From Fistulifera solaris (taxonomy: Eukaryota > Bacillariophyta > Bacillariophyceae > Naviculales > Stauroneidaceae), in the NCBI GenBank assembly GCA_030295235.1, contig AP026124.1:124001-188000 (forward strand): a stretch of DNA of 64,000 nucleotides, written 5' to 3'. Below, one piece after another: positions 32,163 through 43,378 of this stretch. The notes below the pieces were generated by a model. It was not told the origin of the DNA. It saw only the letters and a program-made list of their open reading frames with translations, and made no database searches. The position numbers and the translations under genes were made by a program. Each line of letters starts with the position of its first letter. The stretch's first letter is position 1.

Positions 32163-32288
32163 TGACGTCAACCCCCATAAAATCACACTCGAACCACGTC
32201 ACACCTCTCTTGGTTTCACGTGTGATCCTGCGTACGTTCTGGTACTGAGATCACGAGCTGACGTTCGGCGACGTAAAGCATGACGTCC
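32163..32288. promoter_or_regulatory. Cluster of CRE/bZIP-type sites upstream of SnoaL-repeat gene 2
   Basis: Within 126 bases: TGACGTCA at 32163-32170, ACGTCA at 32196-32201, TGACGT at 32259-32264 and TGACGT at 32281-32286. TGACGT/ACGTCA are the core of CO2/cAMP-response elements described in diatom carbonic anhydrase promoters and are bound by bZIP factors. They end about 80 bases before the start codon. The control by CO2, cAMP or light is inference. Confidence 0.65.
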
Positions 32289-32366
32289 GTTGTTTGTTTG
32301 CTCCTCACGCGTCTCATAAATTTCATTTTTGTGGCTTTTTTCTTGTAACATCACATCCATTTCAAG

Positions 32367-34302
32367 ATGCGCTTCTCTGCTATTGCCCTTGCCAGTGCTG
32401 CTCTCTTCTCCAGCGAGGCGTTTGCCTTTGTGCAACACCCTCGCACGGCCTCCAAGGCGGCTATTCACTCCGAAGCCGCCTTTGTTTCCCGTCCTTCTTA
32501 CGCCAAGATCTGGGAACCTCTCTTTCTTTCGGCCGTCGCCGAAGACGAGAAGACAGTCGTCAAATCCGGTAAGGCTGAACTCACCAAAGATGAAGAAGAG
32601 ATTCGTTCACTCTTTTCTCTCTGGAACAACGCTCTTGCTACGGGAGATTCGCGTCTTGTTGCTGCGCGTTACGCCAAGGATGCTGTCCTTCTTCCGACCG
32701 TGTCCGACACTCCGCGCACGACGCCCGAATTAATCAAGGATTACTTTGATGCTTTCTTGAAGCGAAAGCCTCAGGGTGTTATTACCGAGGGATACATCAA
32801 GATTGGTGATGGATTCGCCAAGGACTCGTAAGTTCATTCACTTGTGTCGTTAAAAGCAGTCTGCGGTCGTGCACGTGCGCATGACCTCTAACGCTCGACT
32901 TGTTTTCTCTTACTCAAATTAACTACAGTGGTATCTACGAATTCACAATGGGTGACAACAATAGTAAGGTAAAAGCCCGATACACTTTTGTCTACGTCAA
33001 GGAAGATGGAAAGTGGAAGATCCTGCACCACCACTCTTCGGTCATGCCGGAAGGCATCAGCGTCGCCCAGAAAATTACCGAGAACGAAGTCCGAGGTCTT
33101 TTCAACTTGTGGAACGACGCCTTGGCAACTCTGGATTCGGATGCCGTTGCCAGCCGTTACGCCAAGACGGCAGTCTTGCTCCCCACCGTGTCGGACACGC
33201 CCCGCACCAGCTATGAGCTCATCAAAGATTACTTTGACAACTTCCTCAAACGCAAACCTCAGGGTGAAATTCTTGAATCCTACGTCCAAATTGGTACCAA
33301 CTGGGCCAAGGACAGTGGCATCTACGAATTCACCATGGGTGACACCGGTGACAAGGTGAAGGGTCGCTATTCCTTCATTTACGTCTACGAAGACGGGCAA
33401 TGGAAGATTTCGCATCACCACTCCTCCGTCATGCCCGAAGGCATTACCGTCGGACAAAAGATTGAAAAGGAAGAGGTTCGCAAATTGTTCAACTTGTGGA
33501 ACGACGCTCTCGCCACTGGAGACTCTGCCAAGGTGGCCGCCCGTTACTCGAAAAACGCCGTGCTTCTCCCCACTGTCTCCGACAAACCCCGTACCAGCAA
33601 CGAATTGATTGTTGACTACTTCAACAACTTTTTGAAGTTGGAACCCCAGGGTGTGATTGATGACGGTGAGATCATTGTTGGAACCAACTGGGCCCAGGAT
33701 GCTGGTATCTACACTTTCACTTTGGGAGCGTCGGGCAAGAAGGTCCAGGCTCGTTACTCGTTCGTTTACGTCTACGAGGACGGTGAGTGGAAGATCTCTC
33801 ACCACCATTCTTCGATGATGCCCGAAAAGGTGACTGTCCCTGAACCCATCACCAAGGAACAAGTTCGTGACTTGTTCGGATTGTGGAATGACGCTCTCGC
33901 CACGAAGGACCCCAAGAAGGTCGCTGCCCGTTACTCCAAAAACGCCGTTCTTCTTCCCACCGTGTCGGACACTCCCCGTACTTCTCCTGAGTTGATTGAG
34001 GATTACTTTGAGGCCTTCTTGAAGAAGGAACCCCAGGGTGTCATTGACAGTGGAGATATCACCATCGGAGCTAACTGGGCCCAAGATGCCGGTATCTACA
34101 CCTTCACCATGGGCAATGACGGATCCAAAGTTCAGGCCCGATACTCCTTCGTTTATGTATTCGAGGATGGTGAATGGAAGATCTCTCACCACCACTCCTC
34201 GGTCATGCCGGAGGCTTTGCTCAACCCCCAAAGGCCGAAGCAAAGAAAGAGGAGGTTGAAGCAAAGAAAGAGGAAGTTACGGAAGAGAAGGTTGAAGCAT
34301 AA
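32367..34302 (+). CDS. Four-repeat SnoaL/DUF4440 protein 2, plastid-type presequence
   Basis: Two exons: 32367-32827 and 32929 onward, with a 101-nt GT-AG intron that falls inside the first repeat (AKDS/GIYEF). Residues 1-22 (MRFSAIALASAALFSSEAFAF) are a signal peptide ending in AFA-F, the classic diatom plastid-entry motif. Four SnoaL-like repeats follow, each ending WKI-HHHSS-MPE. The third and fourth are nearly the same as the last two of the paralog at 36971. Near the C-terminus, at the A3 run 34230-34232, the frame as read continues to a stop at 34324; one missing A instead gives a Lys/Glu-rich tail (AEAKKEEVEAKKEEVTEEK) and a stop at 34300-34302, making 612 codons. I prefer the second reading. 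Role unknown; the fold suggests a small-ligand or oligomer-forming stromal protein. Confidence 0.82.
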
Positions 34303-34324
34303 TCAAGTTATATCATGCATATAA

Positions 34325-34668
34325 TTTTGTCCCAGTATTATCGTGAGAATCTAATGTTTACTAGCTAGAAAAGCTTAGTCTATTTGACTGACCCTCATCG
34401 TACATCTGACGATTCTTATTGGTCAAAGGGTGACTTGTGACTTAATTTCAGTGCAGTCCCTGAATTTCGCATGTGCACAGTAGGTTTTACCAGGTAGTGT
34501 CCTAATCCCTAATCATGTTCGGTAACCGCGCGGACGTGGAAAAAATCTTCACAAGAAATGAATTACGGAGTACCAGACAAAACCAAGCGAAGATCATTGC
34601 TATTGATAAAAGACATTATTATTCAACATTCAACATTTACATTTTCTCGAAATAAACAATCAACACAA
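34325..34668. other. Short spacer before dynactin p62-like gene
   Basis: About 340 bases with no supported gene. The next frame is open from 34558, but its first 37 codons look unlike protein and the conserved start is 34669. Confidence 0.4.
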
Positions 34669-36159
34669 ATGACAAGCTTGAAAAAAGCATACGTTTTATA
34701 TGTCGATCATCAAGGCCATCCGGCACCTTTAACGGAATGTTTTCACGCCACCGCGTCTCGTCGGCTTTCTTCGACACTGCAGCGCTTTCCCCCTTCTTCC
34801 GTCACTTCCATCGATAGTGCCTACTGCCCAAATTGTTTGACTTCGCAAGATCCTGTTCAATATTGTAATCGCTGTCAGCGATGTCCAGTTTGTGTGCATG
34901 CGATGTTGCAAATCATGGTCCGTGATAATCACTGTGTCTACGAATGTGCGACGTGTCAATGGCGTAGCGCTATATCGGTACCCGTGGTCGAAAATGCGAG
35001 TAAAGTAGAAATAGCACGAGCAGCGGAAGATTTATGCTTACAAGCAAAAGAAGCGAGACAAGTGGCAGATCACAAAGATTTGTTTTCGGAACGAAAGATA
35101 CGTCGTGAAATTCACTCACTGCGTTCGTTTGAGCGAGAGAAAGATTGGTCGTTGGAGATTCTCGAAGCAACGCTGGAAACAAAAAGAAAACAGAAGAGTA
35201 GTTTTCCGGAAGAGTCATCAAAGGTCGAGAGTAGTTTATCGATTCAACGACTCGATCTAGAAGACGAGGAGGATACGCGGTTCGAAGGTACTATAGGAGC
35301 ATGGCAGTGGCAGGCCTTGGTTCGTGGTGTACATCGCAATGATCTGCTACCCTTACCGGTTCCTTTACGTGCTCGTCGAAGTCGTCGGTGTCGTGCTGAA
35401 CTTGCCTCGGGTCGTCCCGGAATTTTGGTCAAACCGAAAGTCAATCCTTTGGAGGGCGACAGCAGTTTAAGAACAGGCCACGGTCAATGGTGGAGAAAGG
35501 TACGCCAGTCAGCTCAAAATGAATCATTACATAAATTATACAAAAATCTCACACGGGTTTTATTCATTTTTCAGGATTCGAGTGCCATTCACGTAATTCC
35601 GCGTGTACGAGTGATGAAGATGGTCTATCAGGAACAATCCATCCATTTTCTATTACAAGTTACGAACCCAACGTTAGGTTTGATTCGATTGCGATGGAGC
35701 CCTAGTCCTTATTGTGGCGAAGAGGATTGGGATGGAAATGTGACGTTACTGTTACCGCACCTATTGGTTGACACCATAACACAGGAGATTTGGCACGTAC
35801 GACTGCTCGAGGCGGAAGAGAGGCAATTTGAGACAACCGAGATTATAGAGCTCGCGTCAGCCGAAGATTCCTTGCTGGAACTAAGTCACAGTAGTGGTAA
35901 TCAAGTACCAGAAGCTGTATCCCGTTGGAGTGGTACCAGCGAACATACTCAGTGGATCGCTCAGCAGCAACAAGACGCCTGGCTGGAAGTTGTCGTTAAA
36001 ATCAAGGCAGCAATGAAGAACAATGAGCATTGGGCGATTCCGCTTCGGATGCAAGTCGAGCTTGGCAATGGTTCGTGGGAATCATCGCTGATTCAGCAGG
36101 ATACCTCCAAAGAAACAGATTGGGTCGATTTCGACGTGGTATTGACGTGGGAGTCATGA
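34669..36159 (+). CDS. Dynactin subunit 4 (p62)-like protein
   Basis: 496 aa from the Met in MTSLKKAYVLYVDHQG. An N-terminal zinc-binding region has paired Cys: YCPNC, YCNRCQRCPVC and YECATCQW, as in the dynactin p62 family, where they form a RING-like cross-brace. The middle contains a helical charged segment, and the second half has PLRARRSRRCRAEL followed by NPLEGDSS and a beta-rich domain (HVIPRVRVMKMVYQEQSIHFLLQVTNP), in the same order as animal DCTN4. Dynactin p62 sits at the pointed end of the Arp1 filament and helps dynein attach to cargo. No introns and no frame problems. The match rests on motif order, so a distant relative with another role is possible. Confidence 0.7.
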   Translation: MTSLKKAYVLYVDHQGHPAPLTECFHATASRRLSSTLQRFPPSSVTSIDSAYCPNCLTSQDPVQYCNRCQRCPVCVHAMLQIMVRDNHCVYECATCQWRSAISVPVVENASKVEIARAAEDLCLQAKEARQVADHKDLFSERKIRREIHSLRSFEREKDWSLEILEATLETKRKQKSSFPEESSKVESSLSIQRLDLEDEEDTRFEGTIGAWQWQALVRGVHRNDLLPLPVPLRARRSRRCRAELASGRPGILVKPKVNPLEGDSSLRTGHGQWWRKVRQSAQNESLHKLYKNLTRVLFIFQDSSAIHVIPRVRVMKMVYQEQSIHFLLQVTNPTLGLIRLRWSPSPYCGEEDWDGNVTLLLPHLLVDTITQEIWHVRLLEAEERQFETTEIIELASAEDSLLELSHSSGNQVPEAVSRWSGTSEHTQWIAQQQQDAWLEVVVKIKAAMKNNEHWAIPLRMQVELGNGSWESSLIQQDTSKETDWVDFDVVLTWES

Positions 36160-36740
36160 GGGGCTAACACCTTTTACATCCTTTGCTTCCACGTGTCTTT
36201 TCGTGTCCATCATGATGTATTTTCTTTGGAGTGAAATTATGTGAACGGGAGAGTTTGTCGATGGTTTTTGCTGAACAGAAATGCAATAGGCCAAACCTGG
36301 TACCTTGCTTTGTTCTAACTTTTACCTTCTTTCGTTGGCCAAGTTGATATAGTCGGCCCTATTTAAACTTATGGCTAAGAGAAAAGGTCGGAAGCTTCAA
36401 ACGGGCTCTTTTAATCGTGTTAGACCTACGTATGGTACCGGTACCAGGTACCTTTTCTAGTTGTTTTGTTTTTGACCTTCTATCATAGAGCAGGCGTAAA
36501 ATAGGCCATAATCCAGCTAGCTGCAAGGCCAACGCTATCCGAGAAAACAGCTATACAGCATCTACTAGATACCTAAAATGTGGATGGGACTTAATTGCAA
36601 TCTCTACTTGCCTGTCAGGTCTCCCCAGAGTTCACCCCCACCCGGGATTCGGCTGACGACTCGAGCACGGCGAGCGAAAAAGGTTCTTGCGACGAGCAAG
36701 TGCCAAGTCGAAGTTGCGATCCGGCATTCAGGCGCAAAGA
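36160..36740. other. 0.6-kb spacer with GGTACC-type tract
   Basis: No supported gene. It includes ACCTGGTACC at 36296-36305 and the longer tract at 36434-36452. Confidence 0.5.
36434..36452. repeat. GGTACC-type self-complementary tract
   Basis: GGTACCGGTACCAGGTACC, a compact member of the recurring intergenic tract family. Confidence 0.7.
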
Positions 36741-36748
36741 TCCATGGG

Positions 36749-36865
36749 TGACGTCAGATCTTTGAAAAAACACGTCACACATACGACACGAGGTCCAGAG
36801 TAGGATGTAAAGTAAAGCAGACGGAACGCGAGGTCTTTTGTAGTTTCGTGACGTGCCTGTGACGT
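36749..36865. promoter_or_regulatory. Cluster of CRE/bZIP-type sites upstream of SnoaL-repeat gene 3
   Basis: TGACGTCA at 36749-36756, ACGTCA at 36772-36777, TGACGT at 36849-36854 and TGACGT at 36860-36865, ending about 105 bases before the start codon. The order (full palindrome first, then ACACGTCACAC, then two TGACGT halves) matches the promoter of the paralog at 32367. Confidence 0.65.
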
Positions 36866-36970
36866 ATGCGTACGTGGTTGATCGTTGGTCTGAGTATTCC
36901 GATCGTTCAAAAGCGTTCATTGCATCGCATCACAAAAACGAAAAGCGTCGTTTCATTTATCTTCATCACA

Positions 36971-38340
36971 ATGTTTACCGCTCGCGCTGCCAAATCCCTC
37001 CCTGTTTTGCGACAGTATCAGTCCAAGCAGCTTTACGCTGCTGGATCTAACTCTGCGACCCTTTTTTAGCTTCTCTGGCGGTGATAAGGGACCGAAAGAC
37101 GAAGAAGTCCGAGCCCTTTTCTCCGTCTGGAACAACGCCCTGGCTACAGGAGACTCGGCTACCGTGGCTTCTTGTTATGCCAAGGATGCTGTCCTTCTTC
37201 CTACCGTGTCGGATACTCCTCGTACTTCTCCGGCTTTGATCAAGGACTACTTCGATGCCTTCTTGAAGCGAAAGCCTCAAGGTGTAATCACCGACGGATA
37301 CATCCGATCGGGAGAAGGATTCGCCAAGGACTCGTAAGTATACTTGAAGTAGTCATTTAAGAGCGAAACATTTATCGTTCGCTCACACTTCCGTTTCTCT
37401 GTCGTTCAGTGGTATCTACGAATTCACCATGGGTGACACTGGCGACAAGGTCAAAGCCCGATACAGTTTCGTCTACGTCAAGGAGGATGGAAAGTGGAAG
37501 ATCTTGCACCACCACTCATCTGTCATGCCGGAAGGTATTACTATTGGAAAGAAGATTGAGAAAGACGAAGTTCGCAGCTTGTTTAACCTGTGGAACGACG
37601 CTCTTGCCACTGGAGACTCTGCCAAGGTGGCCGCTCGTTACTCGAAAAACGCCGTTCTTCTCCCCACTGTCTCCGACAAACCCCGCAACAACAACGATTT
37701 GATCGTTGACTACTTCAACAACTTCTTGACGTTAAAGCCTCAGGGTGTCATTGATAGTGGCGATATCCTCATCGGAACCAACTGGGCCCAGGATGCTGGA
37801 ATTTACACCTTCACTTTGGGTGCGAACGGCAAGAAAGTCCAAGCTCGTTACTCCTTCGTCTACGTGTACGAGGACGGCGAGTGGAAGATCTCTCACCACC
37901 ATTCTTCGATGATGCCTGAGAAGATCGTCGTGCCTGAGCCCGTCACCAAGGAACAAGTGCGCAGCTTCTTCAACTTATGGAACGACGCCCTCGCCACTCT
38001 TGACCCCAAGAAGGTCGCTGCTCGTTACGCAAAGGACGCTGTCCTTCTCCCTACTGTGTCGGACATCCCCCGCACTTCTCCCGATTTGATCGAGAACTAT
38101 TTCGAGGCTTTCTTGCAAAAGAAGCCCCAAGGTGTCATTGACAGTGGAAATATCAAGATCGGAGCCAATTGGGCCCAAGATGCTGGTATCTACACCTTCA
38201 CTATGGGCAATGACGGATCCAAGGTCCAGGGTCGATACTCCTTCATCTATGTATTCGAGGATGGTGAATGGAAGATCTCTCACCACCACTCCTCGGTCAT
38301 GCCGGAGGCGTTCTTGAACCCCAAGGCCCCTGCTCAGTAA
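36971..38340 (+). CDS. Three-repeat SnoaL/DUF4440 protein 3, mitochondrial-like N-terminus (one frame change)
   Basis: Exons 36971-37333 and 37410-38340; the 76-nt intron lies at the same codon and phase as in the paralog at 32367 (AKDS/GIYEF). Three repeats, each ending HHHSS-MPE. The N-terminus (MFTARAAKSLPVLRQYQSKQLYAA) lacks a signal peptide but is rich in Arg, Lys, Ser and Ala, so a mitochondrial presequence is more likely than a plastid one; this is inference. The frame changes at the T6 run 37062-37067 between the presequence and the first repeat; one extra T explains it and gives 431 codons. Compared with the paralog it lacks one whole repeat, as if by unequal exchange between repeats. 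The end (FLNPKAPAQ) lacks the Lys/Glu tail. Confidence 0.8.
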
Positions 38341-38554
38341 ATGTGCGCAAGACTCTGACAACTAGGCATAATCATCTGTTTAAAGTGGCTTGAATTATTT
38401 TTGCAAATAAACTTTGGCAGCAACTTCGGATTGTAGGTGTCATAATCATCTATACTATGCTGTACAAAGTTTGTTGGTTAGAAAAAAGCAGTCAAACGAA
38501 TTCTAATTACTTACTTGCTCTACTACATAATGCTGAACTACCGAATCAAGGTGC

Positions 38555-41382
38555 TCACGCTAGCGCGACATCATAGACTTTCTGATAATCATCAGCGTAT
38601 TCCACCTGCAAACCTTCTTTCAAGTATTCAGGAATTTCGTCAAAGTCGCGCTGGTTAGCTTGTGGCATTATCACACAAGTTATTCCTGCTCGACGAGCCG
38701 CCATAATTTTTTCTCGGATACCTCCTACTGGTAGTACCTTGCCTGTGAGACTGATCTCGCCGGTCATGGCCAAATCATTTCGAACTGGTTTAGCGGTTGC
38801 CAGTGACAGCAACGACGTGACCATTGTAATCCCAGCCGATGGACCGTCTTTGGGAGTTGCTCCTTCCGGGACATGCAAATGAATGTCTGCCGTGTCAAAA
38901 AAAGAGTTTGTCGGATCAATCTCGTGCAGTCTTGCACGCGCCACAGTGTAGGCTATGTCAGCACTCTCTTTCATGACGTCTCCGAGTTGCCCGGTTACCT
39001 TAACGTGACCGCCTCCTCGTGGCTTGCCTTCAGCGTCGGGGGCACGCTGAATGCCCTGCGTCTCAATATACAAAGCTGATCCACCCATGGATGTGTATGC
39101 TAGACCCATGACTATACCATTCGGCAAAGGTCCGTCTTCATAAAGACGATCGCTTGTAAAAATTTGTTTGCCGACATAATCGACCAGGTTGCTTTCATCT
39201 ATGGTCCATGAATTTGACTTTCGCTTCGATTTTTCCCGCAGTACAGCCCCCTCTTGCTCCGCAACAATTTGCAAGGCCAGTTTGCGAGTAATACGATCAA
39301 TATACTTGGCGAGATTACGAACACCGGCTTCGCGGGCGTACCAGCGAACCAAACTCTGAATTGCTTCACGAGAAATAGCAACGCCCTCGGGGATTCCCGG
39401 CGCATGAACGTATTTTTCAAGTGGCGTCGTTTTGATATTTGTTCCATCCTGATCGGAATCGTCCATTTTCTTTTCTTCCGAATCAAGTTCGTCGGTAGTG
39501 TCGATTTCCTTTTCGACCATTAGACCGCTCTCTTTGAACGATTTGGGGACCAAATAGTTTTCAGCGATCGTCACCTTTTCAGGGAAGTCGTATCCGGGCA
39601 GCCGAATGACTTCCATGCGATCCAGCAAAGGCCCAGGAATGCGATCCAGCTCATTGGCTGTACAAAGAAAGAGAACTTGGCTGATATCTACTGGGACGTC
39701 CAAAAGTGATCCCTGAAAGTTGAATTTTGGCTCGGATCCAGCACTTCCAACAGTGCACTGGCTGGATCGCCACGGAATCCCGACCCCAGCTTATCAATTT
39801 CATCAATAAGAATCACGGGGTTACTAGTCCCAACTGTTTTCAAGCTCTGAATGACTTTTCCGGGCATGGCGCCGATGTAAGTTCTGAAACCCGCAAACAA
39901 GAAATTAAGAAACCACCGCAAAGGAAGATTTAGGCCAAGCCGCACACATATGTCAGCAAACGCACCTTCGGTGACCCTTGATCTCGCTCACATCACTCAA
40001 ACCACCCACACTGAAACGGTAAAATTCCCGGTTGAGAGCTTGTGCGATCGACTTTCCAATACTGGTTTTTCCGGTGCCCGGAGGCCCCGCCAAACACAAG
40101 ATTTTGCCTTCCACGGTCCCTTTCAGCTTTCCGATGGCAATGAATTGTAAGATAGCATCCTTGACATCCTCTAAGCCATAATGATCTTGGTCAAGTACGC
40201 GTCTCGCTTTGGCGAGATCAAAATTCTCTTCGCTCATGACCCCCACGGAACTCCCAACAACCAATCCAAATAACTGCGGGTGACCTGATACTCGGGTGAA
40301 TTCTTTTCGAGTGTACTGAATTTTTCCATTTCTGCTTGAATAACATCGTTGACTTCCTTGGGAACCTTCTCACCATACTCTTCCAACTTCTTTTGGTACT
40401 TTTCAATCAAAGCATCCTTATCATCCCGTTCCATCCCCAATTCCTTTTGATGGACTTGAGTTGTTCCATCAAGAAGTACTTTCTTTGCGTCTCGGTCATT
40501 TTCTCCTCTACTTTTTGATTGATTTCTTTCTGTAACTGACTGACCGACAATTCCCGGTTGAGCAACACCAATGCCAAATGCAAGCGCTGTTCCGGATCGC
40601 GTTCCGCTAAAACTGCCTGCAAATCCGCGGACGCACCGCCACTGGCACTGATGCTGGCCGCAAAGTCCGCCAATTTGAACGGATCATTCGCATCAAAGCG
40701 CATGGGAAATAAATTGAGTGATTCACGAAAGAGTGGATTCATTTGTGCAATTTGTCGAATGGTACTGATGATTTCGTTCGACAAGGCCCGGATGGTGATA
40801 TCTTGATCGGGTTGAGGTGCATATTCGAGTCGGGGCCAGTGTTTGATGTTGACGCGGAGGGGAGGACCCACTTCATCAATCGAAAGCAAATCGACACGAC
40901 GATGCGCCAGAAGAGTCAAGGTGGCGGTGGTTTCTTCATCGACTTTATGAAAGCGTTGTATTTCGGCGAGAGTTCCAGTTTCGTACAACTCGAGAGGATC
41001 GGTTATGATTTCGGGTACTTCGACTACAGTTCCGTGCCCTTCTGTCGGTCTACGTAGAAAGCAGGAAAGAAAAGCTCGATCTTGATTCCAAAGTTCTTCC
41101 ATGGCTTTGATGGTAGGCGGATCCGTCAGTGTAATGGAAGTGATGAGACCAGGAAAGATGGGTCGTGTTTGCAGTGGTAGACCCAATGTATGCGGCATAC
41201 GAGGTGCTGCTTCACCAAAGGGGATTTTTCTCCGGAACAACAACAACTTTGTTGTTGTTGTTGTTGTTGTTGTTGTTCTCATCGGATGAGGAAGACGAGG
41301 AGGACGAGAACCATCGAGGAAGAGGCGCTACACGCGGCCGTCGACGAGCGGATCGAACCGCCAAGAATGAGGCCGCTATCAT
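38555..41382 (-). CDS. Mitochondrial Lon protease, four frame changes
   Basis: ATP-dependent serine protease of the mitochondrial matrix. Exons 41382-39966 and 39883-38555 (82-nt GT-AG intron; join [13 protein letters not shown]). The N-terminus ([20 protein letters not shown] then RWFSSSSS) is a typical mitochondrial presequence. Then come an Asn9 run, the Lon N-domain ([10 protein letters not shown]), coiled coil, AAA+ Walker A (GPPGTGKTS) and Walker B (VILIDEIDK), and the protease domain with catalytic Ser in KDGPSAG and Lys in [12 protein letters not shown]. Four single-base homopolymer changes break the frame: T5 41225-41229 (one extra), CC 40443-40444, C5 40240-40244 and A4 39702-39705 (one missing each). 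With these the length is exactly 916 codons. All conserved residues are present, so I favour sequence error over decay. Confidence 0.9.
41236..41277 (-). repeat. (AAC)n/(GTT)n microsatellite inside the Lon reading frame
   Basis: On the coding strand nine AAC codons (Asn) are followed by AAA and four GTT codons (Val). AAC and GTT are complementary, so the tract can fold on itself. Variable length in whole codons is expected. Confidence 0.8.
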
Positions 41383-42379
41383 TTCGATGACCGGTCGGTT
41401 GATTAAGAAGCGCAGCGACCTTTTCTTTCGTCTAAAAAAGTAGATGTTACAAGTTCCAGAAGATGGCTTAGCGACTGAGCAAGCAAATGCCCTTCGACGG
41501 GCATCACAAAAGAACAAGAACGAATGCGTATGAACCATTCGGTTGAACCTCTCGCGCTGCGCTTTCTTTGCGATAATGCGCCTCATTCTCTGCGTGTACC
41601 TGTCCGACGCAGAGCGACTATCAAGCTTTTAGTAAGTTCCCAGAAGTCTCGTGACTCATGACTGTTCAGTCTTGGCGAAAACTGTTTGCATTTTGACCTA
41701 TAGCCTATAGCCTATAGTACATTCGGAAATGCAGCCTTGGGGATGATTATCAACGTAGTGAAACGAGGGGTTTACTATTAATGCAGCTCGAAGGAAGGAA
41801 ACGTCATGTTTTCAGAGCTGATGACATATCTTAAAAGTATTGCTGATGACCCTCGCTTCAATGTAGCCAAACATCACAATCATAGTTCATGACTGAATTC
41901 CAGTCACAGTTCACGCCTGTCTACACGTCGCCTTTATATCGTCAGAATCTAATCTTGACATTCGACTGAATTTTCCACTTTTCATTCACATATATTTCAG
42001 TCTGACACTTCTCTGAGTAAGCTTTGGTTCTAACTCTCTAGCCTTAGTGCGCTAGTAGAGGGCCAGTCCCGAGCCCGTTTCCCAATGAGGGGGATTCCGT
42101 TTTGGCATTCCTTCTCTTGGATTTCGCAGAAGCATACTAACTGACCTGACCAGGGAAAGACTCATGCGCGCCCGGATGAAGCCACAGATCTCGGAGTATG
42201 GCTTGTTCCACTTCCTTATATAGTTTTCTCATCAAATAATGTGAACGTGACAAGGACAGACGACTTTTCCGAGATTGATGAGAGATGCAAAATGCAAAGC
42301 GCAACCAAAGTGCAAAGTACTTAGACATAACAATAAGTGCGGAAAGAAGTGTGATACCTAGTAACACAAAAGACACAGA
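41383..42379. other. 1-kb divergent region between Lon and SRR1-like genes
   Basis: No supported gene. It contains TATAGCC repeats near 41698-41716 and a quasi-palindrome (TTCATGACTGAATTCCAGTCAC, listed under findings) at 41886-41907. Both promoters should lie here. Confidence 0.45.
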
Positions 42380-43168
42380 ATGGCACAAATTGATACAGAA
42401 TGGAAAACGATTTCGCGAAACGACAAGAAGCGGGTCATGAGGCGAAGAGATCGTCCGTCTTTGACAGGAAGAAAGGCACAAGAACATCAATCTCTCAATC
42501 AAACAAGTCACCATGTTGAAGATTATGATTTGTTGCGCTCGTACATCCACACATGTCAAGAGTCACTGTCGATACTCTTGGAGCAAATAATGGCTTTAGT
42601 TGATGATGAAATGACAATAAAGAAAATTGTTTGCTACGGTATCGGGAATTTTTCGCGGACGTCAGAACACTTTTTCTCGGCTTCTCTCTGGCAACTAGCC
42701 CTCGTCTTACGTCTTCAGTCTACATTCAATGTTCCGTTATTGTACTATGATCCGTGTACCACACACTTCGAAACAGAATTTCTCGAGAAAATGGGTGTGC
42801 ATGTGATAGCGAGTGATGAAAAGGGCGTTCGAACATCGGCGCACACACTCTTCTTCATGCCCCACTGTCCCTGTGGTCTCTATGAAAATGTGTTATGGTC
42901 AAATTGGCAACATTTAGAGTCTATCTTTATCTTCGGAAACTCACTGAAGTCGTACAGTGAAGGTTTGCAATTTGATGGACCGTGTATCACGGCGATCCAA
43001 CTCTGGCTGAGAGAAGATGTGATTCGGTGGAGCAATATGAATGCATCTGGCGACGTAGAGGGTGCTTTCAATGATACATTCCTCAGTCAAATCAAATCTG
43101 GTAAACTGGACGACTTCCCTGAACGTCCTTATGACATTTTGTGTGAAAGGATAGAGATACGGGAGTAG
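42380..43168 (+). CDS. SRR1-domain protein
   Basis: 262 aa. The core KKIVCYGIGNFSRTSEHFFSASLWQLALVLRLQ and LLYYDPCTTHFETEFLEKMGVHVI matches the SRR1 family, named after Arabidopsis SENSITIVITY TO RED LIGHT REDUCED 1, a regulator of light signalling and the circadian clock; the yeast and animal relatives are poorly understood. FFMPHCPCGLYENVLWSNW and IFGNSLKSYSEG complete the conserved C-terminal part. The N-terminal 60 residues are basic and polar. No signal peptide; cytosol or nucleus expected. No frame problems. The exact start could be one of several upstream codons; 42380 is the first Met. Confidence 0.75.
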   Translation: MAQIDTEWKTISRNDKKRVMRRRDRPSLTGRKAQEHQSLNQTSHHVEDYDLLRSYIHTCQESLSILLEQIMALVDDEMTIKKIVCYGIGNFSRTSEHFFSASLWQLALVLRLQSTFNVPLLYYDPCTTHFETEFLEKMGVHVIASDEKGVRTSAHTLFFMPHCPCGLYENVLWSNWQHLESIFIFGNSLKSYSEGLQFDGPCITAIQLWLREDVIRWSNMNASGDVEGAFNDTFLSQIKSGKLDDFPERPYDILCERIEIRE

Positions 43169-43378
43169 GAGTACGGTCAGTTAGTTTATTAATTGTCACC
43201 GTTGGAGTATGAAAAGAAATAAAGTTTTCAACGACACAACTAACGCGGACAGGGACAACGAAGAATTGTGGCTTCAGTGGATGATTCGCCATGCAAGCTT
43301 TGTACTCTTATATCTCCGATGCGCTTGCGATCAGTATTTGTGAAGACGATTTATAGTTTTCCATAACGTTAAGTATGT

